Positions 11,501 to 20,125 of a DNA stretch of 64,000 bases are shown here, one piece after another. Under the pieces are notes generated by a model. It saw only the letters and a list, made by a program, of their open reading frames with translations. It was not told the origin of the DNA and ran no database searches. Within the stretch, counting starts at the first letter, position 1. Every line of letters starts with the position of its first letter. Made by a program: the position numbers and the translations under genes. Where the stretch lies: contig JAUVXR010000010.1 in the NCBI GenBank assembly GCA_030603495.1, positions 1 through 64,000 of the forward strand. Direction: 5' to 3'. The stretch comes from a bacterium. GTDB lineage: Bacteria; Armatimonadota; Zipacnadia; Zipacnadales; Zipacnadaceae.

Positions 11501-12389
11501 CGTGAACCTCGTAGGGCACCGCCACTACCCGCACCTGTCGCCGGCCCATACTCTCTAGTTTCTTGGCTATAGTCTCACTGATATACCCATACGAGCCGAC
11601 CAGTACCCCGCCCTCACCGCTGGCTATCTGATCGAGTGAATAGTAGACGTCGTAGGCCTCGATGCCCGGCATCCCCCCGGCTTCGCGCTGCGCGAAGCTC
11701 TTCACCAGTGCCTTCACGTCGAGGTAATGATGCTCGCCGAAGTATTCCAGAATCTCCACATCAGTGCCGACCGCCGGGACCTCGGCGCCTTCTGCATCCT
11801 CAAACCAATCCAGTGCACGCAGCAGCGTCGTTACCGGAAACTTACGGGTCTGCCCGGTCTTTACGCTCATGACTCCGCTGCTAGCAGTGCTGATCTCCAC
11901 CCAGGCCCCTTCGGCAGGAATAATCTGCGCTGTATAGAGTACCTTACCTGCCGAATCAATGGTGTCGCGAAAATAGGCACCTGGAGAGCGCGACAGTTGA
12001 CTGATGACAACCCGCTCCGCCCCGTTGATCAAGAAGGTGCCTTGCGGCGTCATCTTGGGCAGTTCGCCCATGTACAACTCGCTCTCCTTGATCTCCCCCG
12101 TTTCCCGGTTAACCAGGCGCACTCGCGCGTGGATGGGCTGCTCGAAGGTGATGTCGGCCTCTCGGCACTCCTCCAGACTGCGTTTCGGCTCACCCAGCCA
12201 GTAGTCCAGGAACTCCAACGCCAGAACTCCGGTGTAGTCCTCAACGGGACTGAAATTGTGGAAAAGCTCGGCGAGGCCCTGCGCCACAAACCACCGGTAC
12301 GATTCAGTCTGGATCTCGATGAGGTCAGGCAACAACTCTGCATCTACGGGGTTTTGCTGTCGGGGCTCAAGCGGAATTACCTGCGCCAT
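8583..12389 (-). CDS. rpoB: RNA polymerase beta subunit
   Basis: Core RNA polymerase subunit of 1268 residues. The rifampicin pocket (453-481) keeps Q461, D464, H474 and S479, equivalent to E. coli Q513, D516, H526 and S531. Three pocket positions differ: G457, I466 and A470. [12 protein letters not shown] and [12 protein letters not shown] are intact. At residues 882-903 there is a four-cysteine segment (CKKC...CKRC) between the VFSR and LNPGVNQ blocks. E. coli carries its large lineage insertion at this same place, but here it is a compact zinc-ribbon-like module. The ATG at 12389 is preceded by GAGGAG. Transcribed with rpoC from the promoter at 12589-12617. Confidence 0.97.
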   Translation of the reverse strand: MAQVIPLEPRQQNPVDAELLPDLIEIQTESYRWFVAQGLAELFHNFSPVEDYTGVLALEFLDYWLGEPKRSLEECREADITFEQPIHARVRLVNRETGEIKESELYMGELPKMTPQGTFLINGAERVVISQLSRSPGAYFRDTIDSAGKVLYTAQIIPAEGAWVEISTASSGVMSVKTGQTRKFPVTTLLRALDWFEDAEGAEVPAVGTDVEILEYFGEHHYLDVKALVKSFAQREAGGMPGIEAYDVYYSLDQIASGEGGVLVGSYGYISETIAKKLESMGRRQVRVVAVPYEVHATLEDDDTHSAEEGLLDVYRKMHPGDPPTIESAESLLQAYFFDIKRYDLSRVGRYKINQKLNISIGEDVGQLSRTDLLAVLDYLLQLPRGEGEVDDIDHLQNKRVRAVGELLQAQLRTGFFRMERVARERMTSQEPDEMIPASVISIKPVTAAINSFFGSGQLSQFMDQINPLAELAHKRRLSALGPGGLSKQSAKLEVRDVHHSHYGRICPIETPEGPNVGLIGYLALHAKVNEFGFIETPYYRVSNGRVTDEVDYLDAANEEHYRIATSSEPLGKGGRFANDEITVRHGGSFPRVARTEIDYRDISACQIFSVATALIPFLENNDAVRALAGSNMQRQAVPLVVTEGPLIKTGIESTTARDSGALLVAAADGQVTELDGEHLLVEHEDGSEENFVLSKFVRTNMGTCINQRALVRQGEKIRAGRVLADGASTSQGELALGKNVLVAFIPFEGYNYEDAILISERLVLDDVLTSVHIERYECEARDTKLGSEEITRDIPNVGEEALRDLDDGGIVRIGAEIRAGDIIVGKVAPKGQSELTAEEKLVIAIFGKKAEEMRDVSLRVPHGEGGIVIATRVFSRYHYKCKKCQADFAYGLKPERLECKRCEGSLRKLPTDQLNPGVNQMVQVFVAQRRKVMVGDKLTGRHGNKGVISKIMPVEDMPYLADGTPVDICLNPLSVPSRMNIGQILETHLGYVAHHLGQNFVCPVFDGYSAPEIKRGMAAVQQKLRYKALFGYAQMELNRFEPIVDLLEFESDSVEELQAEITQQLNQYQKEELTTLTDWLAIEPHVWEQAGGNGAGQLITDVATERAWQRVQFDPEKGKSVVYDGRTGEPFNQPIAVGYMYILKLHHLAEDKIHARSTGPYSLITQQPLGGKAQMGGQRFGEMEVWALEAYGAAHTLQEMLTVKSDDVQGRVQTYEAIVKNENISEPGIPESFKILVREMQSLALDVKVEGEDGEAIDLSSDGRTLQ

Positions 12390-12446
12390 AGTATCGCTAG
12401 ACTCCTCGTCGGCCGGCCTCGGCCCTAGGGCGCCGGCACCCTAATA

Positions 12447-12510
12447 CGGATGCAGCACATCAGTGTCTCACGCCAAGCGCCCGCTTGCACTGATCTATGG
12501 TATGCATCCG
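12447..12510 (-). promoter_or_regulatory. Nested stem structure in the rpoBC 5' leader
   Basis: Three coaxial inverted repeats lie inside one another: an outer 8 bp (CGGATGCA 12447-12454 with TGCATCCG 12503-12510), a middle 7 bp (ATCAGTG 12459-12465 with CACTGAT 12488-12494) and an inner 6 bp (CAAGCG 12474-12479 with CGCTTG 12482-12487). The element is transcribed in the leader between the promoter and the rpoB start. There is no U-tract, so a simple terminator is unlikely. Confidence 0.6.
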
Positions 12511-12588
12511 CTGGAGGTGAGGCTACAGCATCCGGCTATGCGTGCATGCGTAAGGTGTGTGCTGGGATATATCCTCTTAGAAAGATAG

Positions 12589-12617
12589 AGTATACACAAT
12601 TCTTGGTTTTGTGTCAA
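12589..12617 (-). promoter_or_regulatory. Sigma-70-type promoter of rpoBC
   Basis: Minus-strand TTGACA (complement of 12612-12617) and TATACT (complement of 12589-12594) with a 17-base spacer. The predicted transcript start is near 12582, about 190 bases before rpoB. Confidence 0.88.
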
Positions 12618-12782
12618 CCCCCCCCAAGCCACTAAGCCACCATTTGCCCTCATCCGGGCAATTACGCGTTGCTGCTGCTCACCCGGCCACAGACTATTGC
12701 TACCACACAGCAGCAGAATGGCGTTCAGTTCACCCTAGCTCGCATGCGCATCTCTGCTCTCCGGACCTCGAGGAACCACCAG

Positions 12783-13946
12783 CTAGTAGCCAGAGCGTTT
12801 CCCAGCCACAGTCATCTGTCGGTACAGGGCAGCAGTAGCTGCAGCCTGTGCCTCGACCGTGAAGAGCTTCTCAGCGCGCTGCCGCCCGCTCTCGCCCAGC
12901 CGACGCCTAAGCTCCGAGTCAGCCAGCAGGCGATCCATACCTTCAGCCAGTGCCGTGGCATCGCCAGGCGGAACTAGCAGGCCGGTCTCACCGTCCACAA
13001 TGGCCTCATCTATGCCCGGCGCCTGGCTGCCAACGGTCGGTACCCCCACGAAGGCCGCCTCAATCAGGCAGAGGCCCAGCCCCTCTTTCGCGACCGACGG
13101 TAGCGCCACGATGTCGCAGAGCTGCATTATCGCCACGGCATCCTCCCGGTACCCCAGGAAATAGGTCCGCTCTGCAATGCGTAACTGCTCGGCCAACCGC
13201 GGCAGCCTGGCGGCCAGCGGCCCGCTACCCACGATCAGGCAGTGCAGTTCGGGGTGACGACCGCTGAGCTTAGCTACCGCCTCCAGTAGGTACTTGTGCC
13301 CCTTCTTGGGCGATAAGTGCGCCACTACACCGACCACCGTTACTCCCTCGGGCAGCCCCAGCTCCTCCCGCACCTGCTGGGGGGGCGGGAGGCTGGCAAA
13401 ACGCTCCGCCGGGATACCGTTGTAGATTGCGTGGATGCAAGCAGGGTCCACACCCTGGCCGATGAGATGCTGCCGGACGCCCTGCGACGGCGTCACTATT
13501 GCGTCAGCCATTCCGTACCACCACCTGCGGTTCAGCGCGTGGACGTGAGCCAGAGCGGGAATGTCCATGCGCCGCGCCGCCACGCTGCCCCACAGACTGG
13601 CCGTGGACAGATGTGTGTGAATGATGTCGGCGTCAATCTCCCGAGCCAGCCGGGCAATCCGTCCGGGCGCTGCCAGATTCGTCTTCCCGGCAATCCCCGG
13701 GGTATGCACCTCCACGCCCCGCTTCGCCAGTTCGTCCTCCAGGCGCTCGTTGGCCTTGGTCGCTACCACCACCTGGTGTCCCGCTTGCTCAAGAGCCGCC
13801 GAGAGAAAGACGACCACCTGCTCCGCCCCCGAGTAGCGCGACGGGGTAATGACTTGTAGGATTGACAACCGGTCTGACACGCCGCGAAGCCTCCAGTACG
13901 GGATGCCTGTAACTTCCTCTTCTGCTGGAAGTTCGCTCTCGGACAC
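12783..13946 (-). CDS. GT4-family glycosyltransferase
   Basis: Probable retaining glycosyltransferase transferring a sugar from a nucleotide-sugar donor, likely in cell-surface glycan or lipid-sugar synthesis; donor and acceptor unknown. The 387 residues show a GT-B plan. The N-terminal acceptor half has SRYSGAEQVVVFLSAAL and IIHTHLSTASLWG. The C-terminal donor half has LIVGSGPL, YFLGYREDAVAIMQLCDIVALPS and the EGLGLCLIEA motif (E-x7-E type). Start is GTG at 13946 with an AGGAGG site just upstream. It occupies the position upstream of rpoB usually held by rplL. Divergent from the UroD-like gene at 14060. Confidence 0.85.
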   Translation of the reverse strand: MSESELPAEEEVTGIPYWRLRGVSDRLSILQVITPSRYSGAEQVVVFLSAALEQAGHQVVVATKANERLEDELAKRGVEVHTPGIAGKTNLAAPGRIARLAREIDADIIHTHLSTASLWGSVAARRMDIPALAHVHALNRRWWYGMADAIVTPSQGVRQHLIGQGVDPACIHAIYNGIPAERFASLPPPQQVREELGLPEGVTVVGVVAHLSPKKGHKYLLEAVAKLSGRHPELHCLIVGSGPLAARLPRLAEQLRIAERTYFLGYREDAVAIMQLCDIVALPSVAKEGLGLCLIEAAFVGVPTVGSQAPGIDEAIVDGETGLLVPPGDATALAEGMDRLLADSELRRRLGESGRQRAEKLFTVEAQAAATAALYRQMTVAGKRSGY

Positions 13947-14059
13947 CTACCCTCCTGCGATGACCTGAGCATAATCCCGATGCGAATAGAAGGTAACCGC
14001 TGCCCGGCGGCGAACATACTTCATACCGCTAATTCCAAACGCTGCACCCAATTAACCTC

Positions 14060-15169
14060 GTGTCCACCCGAGCCCGAGAACCAAACTTCGAACGATTGCG
14101 CCAGGTGCTGCTCCGTCAGGGAGAGTCGGATCTACTTCCCTTTATGGAGCTAAAATATGATCACGAAATAATGGAGGCGATTCTGGGACGCCCAATACCC
14201 AAAGCTGGCTATTCCAGTCAGCAACAGCGTAGTGCGACTGATGCTGAAGCTCTGCGGGAGTATTACCATCTGCTAGCCGAGTTCTATCGCCGAATGGGTC
14301 ATGATTATGTTCGCGGCCGCCTGGGCCTGATGCTACCCTTGCACGATCTGCACGCACAGGACACCGCGCAACTCGCCAGCGGCAACCGTAGTTGGCGTAA
14401 TGAGACGCGCGGTCCCATCAATAGCTGGGAGGACTTTGAAAAGTATCCCTGGCCCGACTCATCTGATATTGATTTCCGTCCACTGGAATACGCCGCCGAG
14501 GCGATGGTTGAGGGGATGAAGGTCATCGGGATGGCCAGCGGCATATTTGAGAACACCTCGTGGCTGTTCGGTACTGAAAACCTTTGCTACGCCCTTTTCG
14601 ATCAGCCCGACCTCGTCAAAGCTGTCGCTGACCGCGTGGGCGAACTCTGGGTGGCCGCTGTTGGGGGAATGGCCAGTATGGAAAGCGTGGGTGCAATCTG
14701 TGCTGGCGACGATATGGGCTTTAAGACCGGCACCCTGGTAGCACCTGAAGTCCTGCGCGAATACATCTTGCCGTGGCATAAGAAGTGCGTTCAGGCTGCC
14801 CATACCTACGACAAACCGTACGTCCTGCACAGTTGCGGGGACGTCAGCGCCATTATGGACGATCTGATTGACGACGTGGGAATTGATGCCAAACATTCCT
14901 TCGAGGATGTGATCATGCCCATCACTGAAGTCAAGAAGCGATGGGGAGAGCGCGTAGCCCTGGTTGGTGGTGTGGATGTTGATGTCCTGGCCCGTCGTGA
15001 CGAGACCTATGTACGCGACTACACCCGCGAGATAATCCTGGGCTGTGCCCCCGGCGGCGGCTACGTGCTGGGCTCAGGCAACAGCATCGCCAACTACTGC
15101 AAGGTCGAAAACGTTTTGGCTATGTACGATGAGGGGCGTAAACTGGGCATCTATCCTATCGTAGAGTGA
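14060..15169 (+). CDS. UroD-superfamily protein (uroporphyrinogen decarboxylase / MtaA-CmuA-like)
   Basis: 369 residues of the uroporphyrinogen decarboxylase fold. Visible pieces are FMELKYDHEIMEAILG near the N-terminus, GIFENTSWLFGTENLCYAL, the LHSCGDVSAIMDDLIDDVGIDAKHSFED block and a C-terminal GGGYVLGSGNSI segment. HSCGD followed by an acidic/His segment is typical of the methylcobamide methyltransferase-like and uncharacterised branches rather than true HemE, so a haem role is unlikely. The substrate cannot be told from sequence. The start is GTG without a clear ribosome binding site and is less certain. Followed after 33 bases by thiE, so the pair may be co-transcribed. Confidence 0.85.
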   Translation: MSTRAREPNFERLRQVLLRQGESDLLPFMELKYDHEIMEAILGRPIPKAGYSSQQQRSATDAEALREYYHLLAEFYRRMGHDYVRGRLGLMLPLHDLHAQDTAQLASGNRSWRNETRGPINSWEDFEKYPWPDSSDIDFRPLEYAAEAMVEGMKVIGMASGIFENTSWLFGTENLCYALFDQPDLVKAVADRVGELWVAAVGGMASMESVGAICAGDDMGFKTGTLVAPEVLREYILPWHKKCVQAAHTYDKPYVLHSCGDVSAIMDDLIDDVGIDAKHSFEDVIMPITEVKKRWGERVALVGGVDVDVLARRDETYVRDYTREIILGCAPGGGYVLGSGNSIANYCKVENVLAMYDEGRKLGIYPIVE

Positions 15170-15202
15170 ACAAGCCCAATTAACCTAAGGAAGTGAGCCA
15201 CG

Positions 15203-15859
15203 GTGATTGCCAGTATTCGCTCAAAGATATACTTCGTCACTCCGCCTGACGTTGCCGATCTTCGTTGCCTGCTTGACCTGGTGCGGGCAGCCATCCGTGG
15301 CGGCGCGGGCATGATTCAGTACCGCACCAAGAATCGCTCCACCCGAATCATGGTGGAAGAAGCGCGATCCCTGCTTAAACTTACCCGCCCCGCTGAGGTG
15401 CCGCTTATCGTCAACGACCGCGTGGACGTGGCCCTGGCAGTAGGCGCCGACGGGGTCCATATCGGCCAACAAGAGGATATGCCCGTGGCTGACGCTCGAC
15501 GCCTCATCGGCCCACATGCTATCTTAGGCGTCACTGCACCCGTCCTGGCCGAAGCCCACCAGGCCCAGCGCGCCGCCGCCACCTACGTCTCCTGTGGTCC
15601 GGTTTTCGCCTCCCCGACCAAGCCAGACAAGCCCCCCCTCGGCCCGCTGGCGGTGCAACACCTTCAGACGACCATCTCGCTGCCCATCTGCGCCATCGGT
15701 GGAATCACCGAGAACACCTTGCCGCACCTGAGCGAGGTCAATCCCGCTCTCGTCGCAGTATCTTCGGCGATCAGCCAAGCCGCTGAGGCTCAGGCCGCCA
15801 CTGAGCGTTTGGTCCAGTTGGCCGAGCAAGTCATACCTCGGCCCACCTTTGGCCCGTGA
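15203..15859 (+). CDS. thiE: Thiamine-phosphate synthase
   Basis: Couples HMP pyrophosphate with thiazole phosphate to make thiamine phosphate. 218-residue TIM barrel with the family landmarks: GGAGMIQYRTKN, PLIVNDRVDVALAVGADGVHIGQQEDMP, YVSCGPVFASPTKPD and a phosphate-binding ICAIGGITENTL. Start is GTG at 15203 behind AAGGAAGTGA. It probably shares a transcript with the UroD-like gene. No other thiamine genes and no TPP riboswitch are visible nearby. Confidence 0.93.
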   Translation: MIASIRSKIYFVTPPDVADLRCLLDLVRAAIRGGAGMIQYRTKNRSTRIMVEEARSLLKLTRPAEVPLIVNDRVDVALAVGADGVHIGQQEDMPVADARRLIGPHAILGVTAPVLAEAHQAQRAAATYVSCGPVFASPTKPDKPPLGPLAVQHLQTTISLPICAIGGITENTLPHLSEVNPALVAVSSAISQAAEAQAATERLVQLAEQVIPRPTFGP

Positions 15860-15965
15860 GACCAGACGGCCCCCCCAGTCCACTCTTGCTCTTTTGCGGT
15901 CTTCGAAGCTGTCTCGTGCCGATATCTCACGGCTGCACTGCCGCTGGGCTACCGTTCTTCCTGCA

Positions 15966-17378
15966 TCACAGATGCGTGGCACTGCCCAGTGGTCCGTCAC
16001 CGCCCGTGGGCATATTGCCGCTGTGAATAGGCATAGCGCCGTTATCATCGTAACACGGCGTCTCTGGCCTTCCGTCGTGGCTCTGGGCATAGTTGAATGC
16101 TTCGACCATCGAGATATTGCCATTGCCGTTGGCGTCGGCATTAACTGCACCGCTCCCATCCGGCTTCTGGCCCGTCAGGGCGGCGAAGTAGTGGTACGTG
16201 AACTCACCGTAGTGCTGGCTGATGGTGTCGGCCCAGGAAGCCTGAACCGGAGAACAGGAGGCCATCACTATCCGATTAGTCCCCAGCAGGTCTTTCACGA
16301 AGCCACCGCTGAAGCACTGCTTCATCTGGAAGATCATCTTGGAGTAGTGTGTGATCTTGTTGACCTCGACGGCGAACTCGTCGTCGCTGATGCGGTCACC
16401 CCATAGGCTGACGGTCTCATCGAATGCCAACATGTCAGTCCTGTCGCCGTCGCCGTTGAAGTCGCGGTTGTAGGCGGCCTCCGAGATGTTTTCTGCACCC
16501 TCATCACCGTTGGTGTCAATCTGCCCACCATAGATGCCCGGGCCATAGCCGGCGATGGCTTGGGCAAGGAACCCGCCGCCGTGGTCATTTATCATCACGT
16601 AGAGAGTGTCCGAGGACTTCATCTTCCCGGCAAGCTCGTTGAAGACCGTGGCAATGTTGGCCTTGCTAGCCGAGTAGTTGACCGGCACGTCCGCGTCGCG
16701 GCCGGTGCCGCTGGCATAGATGACGTAGATGTTAGCAGCGGCGTAGCCCTCCGAACGTAAGATATTGTACATCGTCTTAAGGTCACGCCAGTAGCGGTAG
16801 TGGTTGCTGGCGGCACTGCCGCCTCCAACGATAAGCACGGCATACTTCTTGGCCATAAGTAGCGGACCCAATACCCAAGGCTTTATCCTCAACAACGGGC
16901 GATACTGCACCACCCGCCGCGCCGTAGCCCGCTGGAGTATGGTCGGCTGGGCGGTTGCACTTGTCTCCAGAATAATCAATTCAGGCTGCATCCAGGCCGG
17001 ATCCTGGCCGCCGGGCTGCCGGAGTACGCCCTGTATCTTGATCGTATCCCCGGACTTGACGCCCGCCAGCGGCGGCCCAGAGAGCAGGATGTACGACTCC
17101 GGCGGCAACTCCATATCGCACAGCGCCCTGTTGTTGTCGTCAATTATCATCGGGACTGAGCCGTCGTAGTAGTATCCCTCCATAACCACACTCTTGTTCA
17201 GCAACTGTAGACGCTGGACGCCTTTGGCCTGGCTAAGCGTAGGTGTCGCCAGCTTGAGTTGCACTTGCACCGGTGCGCGCAGGCTTGGCCCGGGCAGCTT
17301 GACTTGGGTCAGGGCTGGCAGCCCCGTGCTCACCCCCATCACAATGACTAACACGACCTGTAGACTTCGCTTCAACAT
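15966..17378 (-). CDS. Secreted legumain-like (C13, clan CD) cysteine peptidase homologue with calcium-binding repeats
   Basis: 470 residues beginning with a clear signal peptide. An N-terminal beta region (about 50-140) is followed by a caspase/legumain-like fold from about 175, starting KYAVLIVGGGSAASNHYRYW. The predicted dyad is H266 in NDHGGG and C355 in KQCFSGGF. Three DxNGDxxxxD-type loops at about 288-296, 306-315 and 415-423 resemble dockerin or EF-hand calcium sites, two of them inserted between the catalytic residues. This suggests a calcium-dependent extracellular peptidase. An ideal AAGGAGG site precedes the ATG. It is monocistronic by appearance, with flanking genes convergent or co-directional at a distance. 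Activity is inferred, not shown. Confidence 0.8.
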   Translation of the reverse strand: MLKRSLQVVLVIVMGVSTGLPALTQVKLPGPSLRAPVQVQLKLATPTLSQAKGVQRLQLLNKSVVMEGYYYDGSVPMIIDDNNRALCDMELPPESYILLSGPPLAGVKSGDTIKIQGVLRQPGGQDPAWMQPELIILETSATAQPTILQRATARRVVQYRPLLRIKPWVLGPLLMAKKYAVLIVGGGSAASNHYRYWRDLKTMYNILRSEGYAAANIYVIYASGTGRDADVPVNYSASKANIATVFNELAGKMKSSDTLYVMINDHGGGFLAQAIAGYGPGIYGGQIDTNGDEGAENISEAAYNRDFNGDGDRTDMLAFDETVSLWGDRISDDEFAVEVNKITHYSKMIFQMKQCFSGGFVKDLLGTNRIVMASCSPVQASWADTISQHYGEFTYHYFAALTGQKPDGSGAVNADANGNGNISMVEAFNYAQSHDGRPETPCYDDNGAMPIHSGNMPTGGDGPLGSATHL

Positions 17379-17479
17379 TTTGATACCTCCTTGTGGGTAT
17401 GCTGCGTCTTCACATAGGTACGATACGGCTTCTCCTTCGCCGCAGCTGCAGACAATACCTCCCCAGACCCAGAAGCCGC

Positions 17480-18688
17480 CTAGAGCGGTTCGCTAGTTAC
17501 CACCCGGGCAAGCAACGCGACCGCCTCCGCAGCAATGCCCTCCTCACGCCCCACGAAGCCCAGCCCTTCGGTAGTGGTAGCTTTGACGCTCACCGCTTGC
17601 GCATCTAGTTGCAGTATTGCGGCAATGCGGTTGCACATCGCCGGAACATACCGCGCCAACCGCGGCTGCTCGGCCATTATGGTGACGTCAACGTTGACTG
17701 GGCGGTAGCCGGCCTTGGCAACGAGTCTGACCACCTCAGCAAGCAAGGCAGCGCTGTCGGCATCCTGGAACGCCGGGTCGCTATCTGCAAAGTGCGTGCC
17801 AATGTCCCCTAGAGCCACACCGCCCAGCAGCGCATCGGCGATGGCGTGGAGGGCAACGTCGGCATCCGAATGGCCGGCGAGCCCGCGGTCGTGAGGCACC
17901 TCGACGCCACCCAGCATAAGGCGGCGCCCCTCGGCGAGGCGGTGGACGTCGTAGCCGTGGCCTATGCGCACCGTCTCGGGGCCTGCCACCAACGCTTGGG
18001 CGCGGGTCCAGTCCTCCGGCAGTGTGATCTTGAAATTCCCCGGATCATCTTCCACCACCGTTACCTGTGCACCAGCTCTCTCCACAAGCGCGGCGTCGTC
18101 GGTATCTTCCCAGTCTTCCGCTCGGGCCTGGCGATAAGCATCGTGAATGGTGCTAAAGCGAAAGGTCTGAGGAGTCTGGGCCTGCCAGAACTTGGCCCGG
18201 TCCGCGGTGCCAGCGACCCGGCCATCACTAGTGACCTCTTTGAGCGTGTCGGTGAGGGGTCGGGCTGCGATGGCCGCGCCAGTTCGCTGCGCGTCGTCGA
18301 TGGTCCGGATGATAATAGCCGGGCTTACAAAGGGCCGGGCTCCGTCGTGTATCGCTACGAGCTCCGGAGCCTGACTGCTGAGGCTCTCGAGGCCAGCATA
18401 GACTGATTCTGCGCGGGTCCTGCCCCCGGGGATCACGGCCGCAACCTTGGTCAAGCCGGCCTGCTGGCACAGCGAGCGGGCCAGCCCCTGACGATCGGCC
18501 GGGACGACCAGGACAATCCTGGCAATCTGCTCGACCCCCTGAAATGTACGCAGTGACCAGAGGAAAAGCGGACTCGTACCTAGCTGGAGGAAGGCTTTCG
18601 GGATACTGGCACCCAACCGGTGGCCTTCTCCTGCTGCAACGATGAGGCCGGCAGTCTCGGGGATTGCCGATGCGCCGAGGGAACTCAC
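17480..18688 (-). CDS. ispDF: Bifunctional IspD-IspF isoprenoid enzyme
   Basis: Catalyses two steps of the MEP pathway: CTP-dependent formation of CDP-methylerythritol (IspD) and the 2,4-cyclodiphosphate cyclisation (IspF). Residues 1 to about 235 are IspD (LIVAAGEGHRLG, IHDGARPFV, QTPQTFRF, EDDPGNFKIT). Residues about 240-402 are IspF (GHGYDVHRL, GHSDADVALHAIADALLG, GDIGTHF, the KATTTEGLGFVGR block). Start is GTG at 18688, overlapping the yacL stop by four bases (GTGA), implying translational coupling. The intermediate enzyme IspE is not encoded here. Confidence 0.95.
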   Translation of the reverse strand: MSSLGASAIPETAGLIVAAGEGHRLGASIPKAFLQLGTSPLFLWSLRTFQGVEQIARIVLVVPADRQGLARSLCQQAGLTKVAAVIPGGRTRAESVYAGLESLSSQAPELVAIHDGARPFVSPAIIIRTIDDAQRTGAAIAARPLTDTLKEVTSDGRVAGTADRAKFWQAQTPQTFRFSTIHDAYRQARAEDWEDTDDAALVERAGAQVTVVEDDPGNFKITLPEDWTRAQALVAGPETVRIGHGYDVHRLAEGRRLMLGGVEVPHDRGLAGHSDADVALHAIADALLGGVALGDIGTHFADSDPAFQDADSAALLAEVVRLVAKAGYRPVNVDVTIMAEQPRLARYVPAMCNRIAAILQLDAQAVSVKATTTEGLGFVGREEGIAAEAVALLARVVTSEPL

Positions 18689-19800
18689 AGTGCGTTCGTG
18701 CCCCTGCCGCGACCCGTATGTTCACGGGGCAGCTCAGCAAAGATCATCTTGCCCGCACTGGTTTGCAGGACACTGGTGACCGTCACCGGCTGCAGCCGCC
18801 CCACAGCGTCGGCACCATTCTCGACCACGACCATCGTGCCATCGTCGAGATAGCCAATACCCTGGCTGGGCTCTTTGCCCTCTTTGACGATGGTGACGGT
18901 TAACTCTTCGCCCGGCAAGAACACTGGCTTCAGGGCATTGGCCAGTTCGTTGACGTTGAGCACAGGCACACCACTCAATTTGGCGATCTCGTTGACGCTG
19001 TAATCATTGGTGACAACGGCGGCGTGCTTGGCCTTGGCTAGTTTCACCAGCCGGGTGTCAACATCGTCATAGGGGACTTCCTCGCTATTGTAGTCCTCGT
19101 ACACAGCGATATCAACCTGATCCAGGTTCTTCAGCGTGTTGAGCATGTCCAGGCCGCGGCGGCCCCGGGATCGCTTGAGGTTGTCACTGGAGTCGGCAAT
19201 GTGATGAAGCTCCTGGAGGATGAAGTCAGGCACCAATAGCGGCCCCTCCAAGAAACTAGTCGCAGCAATGTCAGCGATTCGTCCGTCAATGATGATATTA
19301 GTATCGAGCATCTTGGGCATACTGTGAACGACTCCAGTGATCTTGCCCAATGATGGCAAACGTCCCAGGCTGGGGAAGATGTAGACAATCTGTCCACGGG
19401 CGCTCATGGCAAAACCTACGCCCAGCGCCACGCCCACAACGCTGGCGAATATCCGGATCGGCAGACCGAAGCCCCGGACTTCAGCGAAAGGCACTGTTAC
19501 CAGCAGCGCAACTACCAAGCCTAGCACTACACCGATCGCGCCAGCAATCTTGTCTACCAGCGAGACTCGCTCAAAGTAGTTGACCCAGCTGACAATCTTT
19601 CGGAAGGAGAATAATGAGAAGAGGAAGCCCAACAGCCCCCCTACCACGTTTACACCGATGGTAAAGAGAAGCGCGTCACGCCCGCCTTCTTCCAGATGTA
19701 CTCGCGGTAGTAGTCCTTTGGCGATGAGATTACCGACGATGACTCCGACAAGCACGACAGCGGCGACAAACAATGCCCACAGGCCCCTCAATATGATCAT
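18685..19800 (-). CDS. yacL: YacL-type membrane protein with PIN and TRAM domains
   Basis: Predicted membrane-anchored nuclease/RNA-binding protein of 371 residues. Four hydrophobic helices occupy about 1-150. A PIN domain follows (LDTNIIIDGRIADIA with early Asp, later VVTNDYSVNEIAKLSGVPVLNVNEL), then a C-terminal TRAM domain (EGKEPSQGIGYLDDGTMVVVE). A GTG lies three codons earlier, but AGGAG eight bases before the ATG at 19800 sets the start. In Firmicutes yacL also precedes ispD and ispF, and the same order holds here, with a four-base overlap into ispDF. Biological target unknown. Confidence 0.88.
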   Translation of the reverse strand: MIILRGLWALFVAAVVLVGVIVGNLIAKGLLPRVHLEEGGRDALLFTIGVNVVGGLLGFLFSLFSFRKIVSWVNYFERVSLVDKIAGAIGVVLGLVVALLVTVPFAEVRGFGLPIRIFASVVGVALGVGFAMSARGQIVYIFPSLGRLPSLGKITGVVHSMPKMLDTNIIIDGRIADIAATSFLEGPLLVPDFILQELHHIADSSDNLKRSRGRRGLDMLNTLKNLDQVDIAVYEDYNSEEVPYDDVDTRLVKLAKAKHAAVVTNDYSVNEIAKLSGVPVLNVNELANALKPVFLPGEELTVTIVKEGKEPSQGIGYLDDGTMVVVENGADAVGRLQPVTVTSVLQTSAGKMIFAELPREHTGRGRGTNAL

Positions 19801-20125
19801 AATGGTCACTCCTATTGACGTATCTGGCCATGATTAACGACAGGATATGTGTATAATAAACCCGCTCGCTTACGTGGCAGCAGGCTAGTTAGCTTTGCCA
19901 TATACCTCAACCGAGGCTAATCGAGTATATTCTACCTCATTTCCCCACGATTCGCCAAGTCTGCAGGTGCTTCTACTGTCGTGGTCACTTGTCCACCAGT
20001 CCCAGATAACGCTTCTCCCCGCGGAATTGTACGGGACAATCAGGCCTAACCAACACGAGGAGCAAGGTCCACTGGCCCCACCCCCTACATTGTATCGCCA
20101 CAAGAGCCGTCGGCCATATCGTAAA
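19801..20125 (-). other. Intergenic region between nrdJ and yacL
   Basis: 325 bases without a gene. It contains the yacL ribosome binding site (AGGAG, 19809-19813). An AT-rich stretch at 19845-19860 could include a -10 element, but no convincing -35 partner was found. No terminator hairpin was seen after nrdJ. Confidence 0.4.

Larger units (their letters stand above)
12390..12782 (-). other. rpoBC leader and upstream intergenic region
   Basis: A 393-base gap with no gene. It holds the rpoBC promoter, a leader of roughly 190 bases containing a nested hairpin (12447-12510), and about 165 bases between the promoter and the glycosyltransferase stop with nothing recognisable. The rplJ and rplL genes that normally precede rpoB are absent. 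Confidence 0.7.

Noticed and set aside
11727-12428. Long plus-strand open frame (233 codons) antisense to rpoB
   Set aside because: Same reason: a codon-bias shadow of rpoB that runs through its start and leader.
19845-19865. TATAAT-like sequence upstream of yacL on both strands
   Set aside because: No acceptable -35 element at 16-18 bases in either direction.
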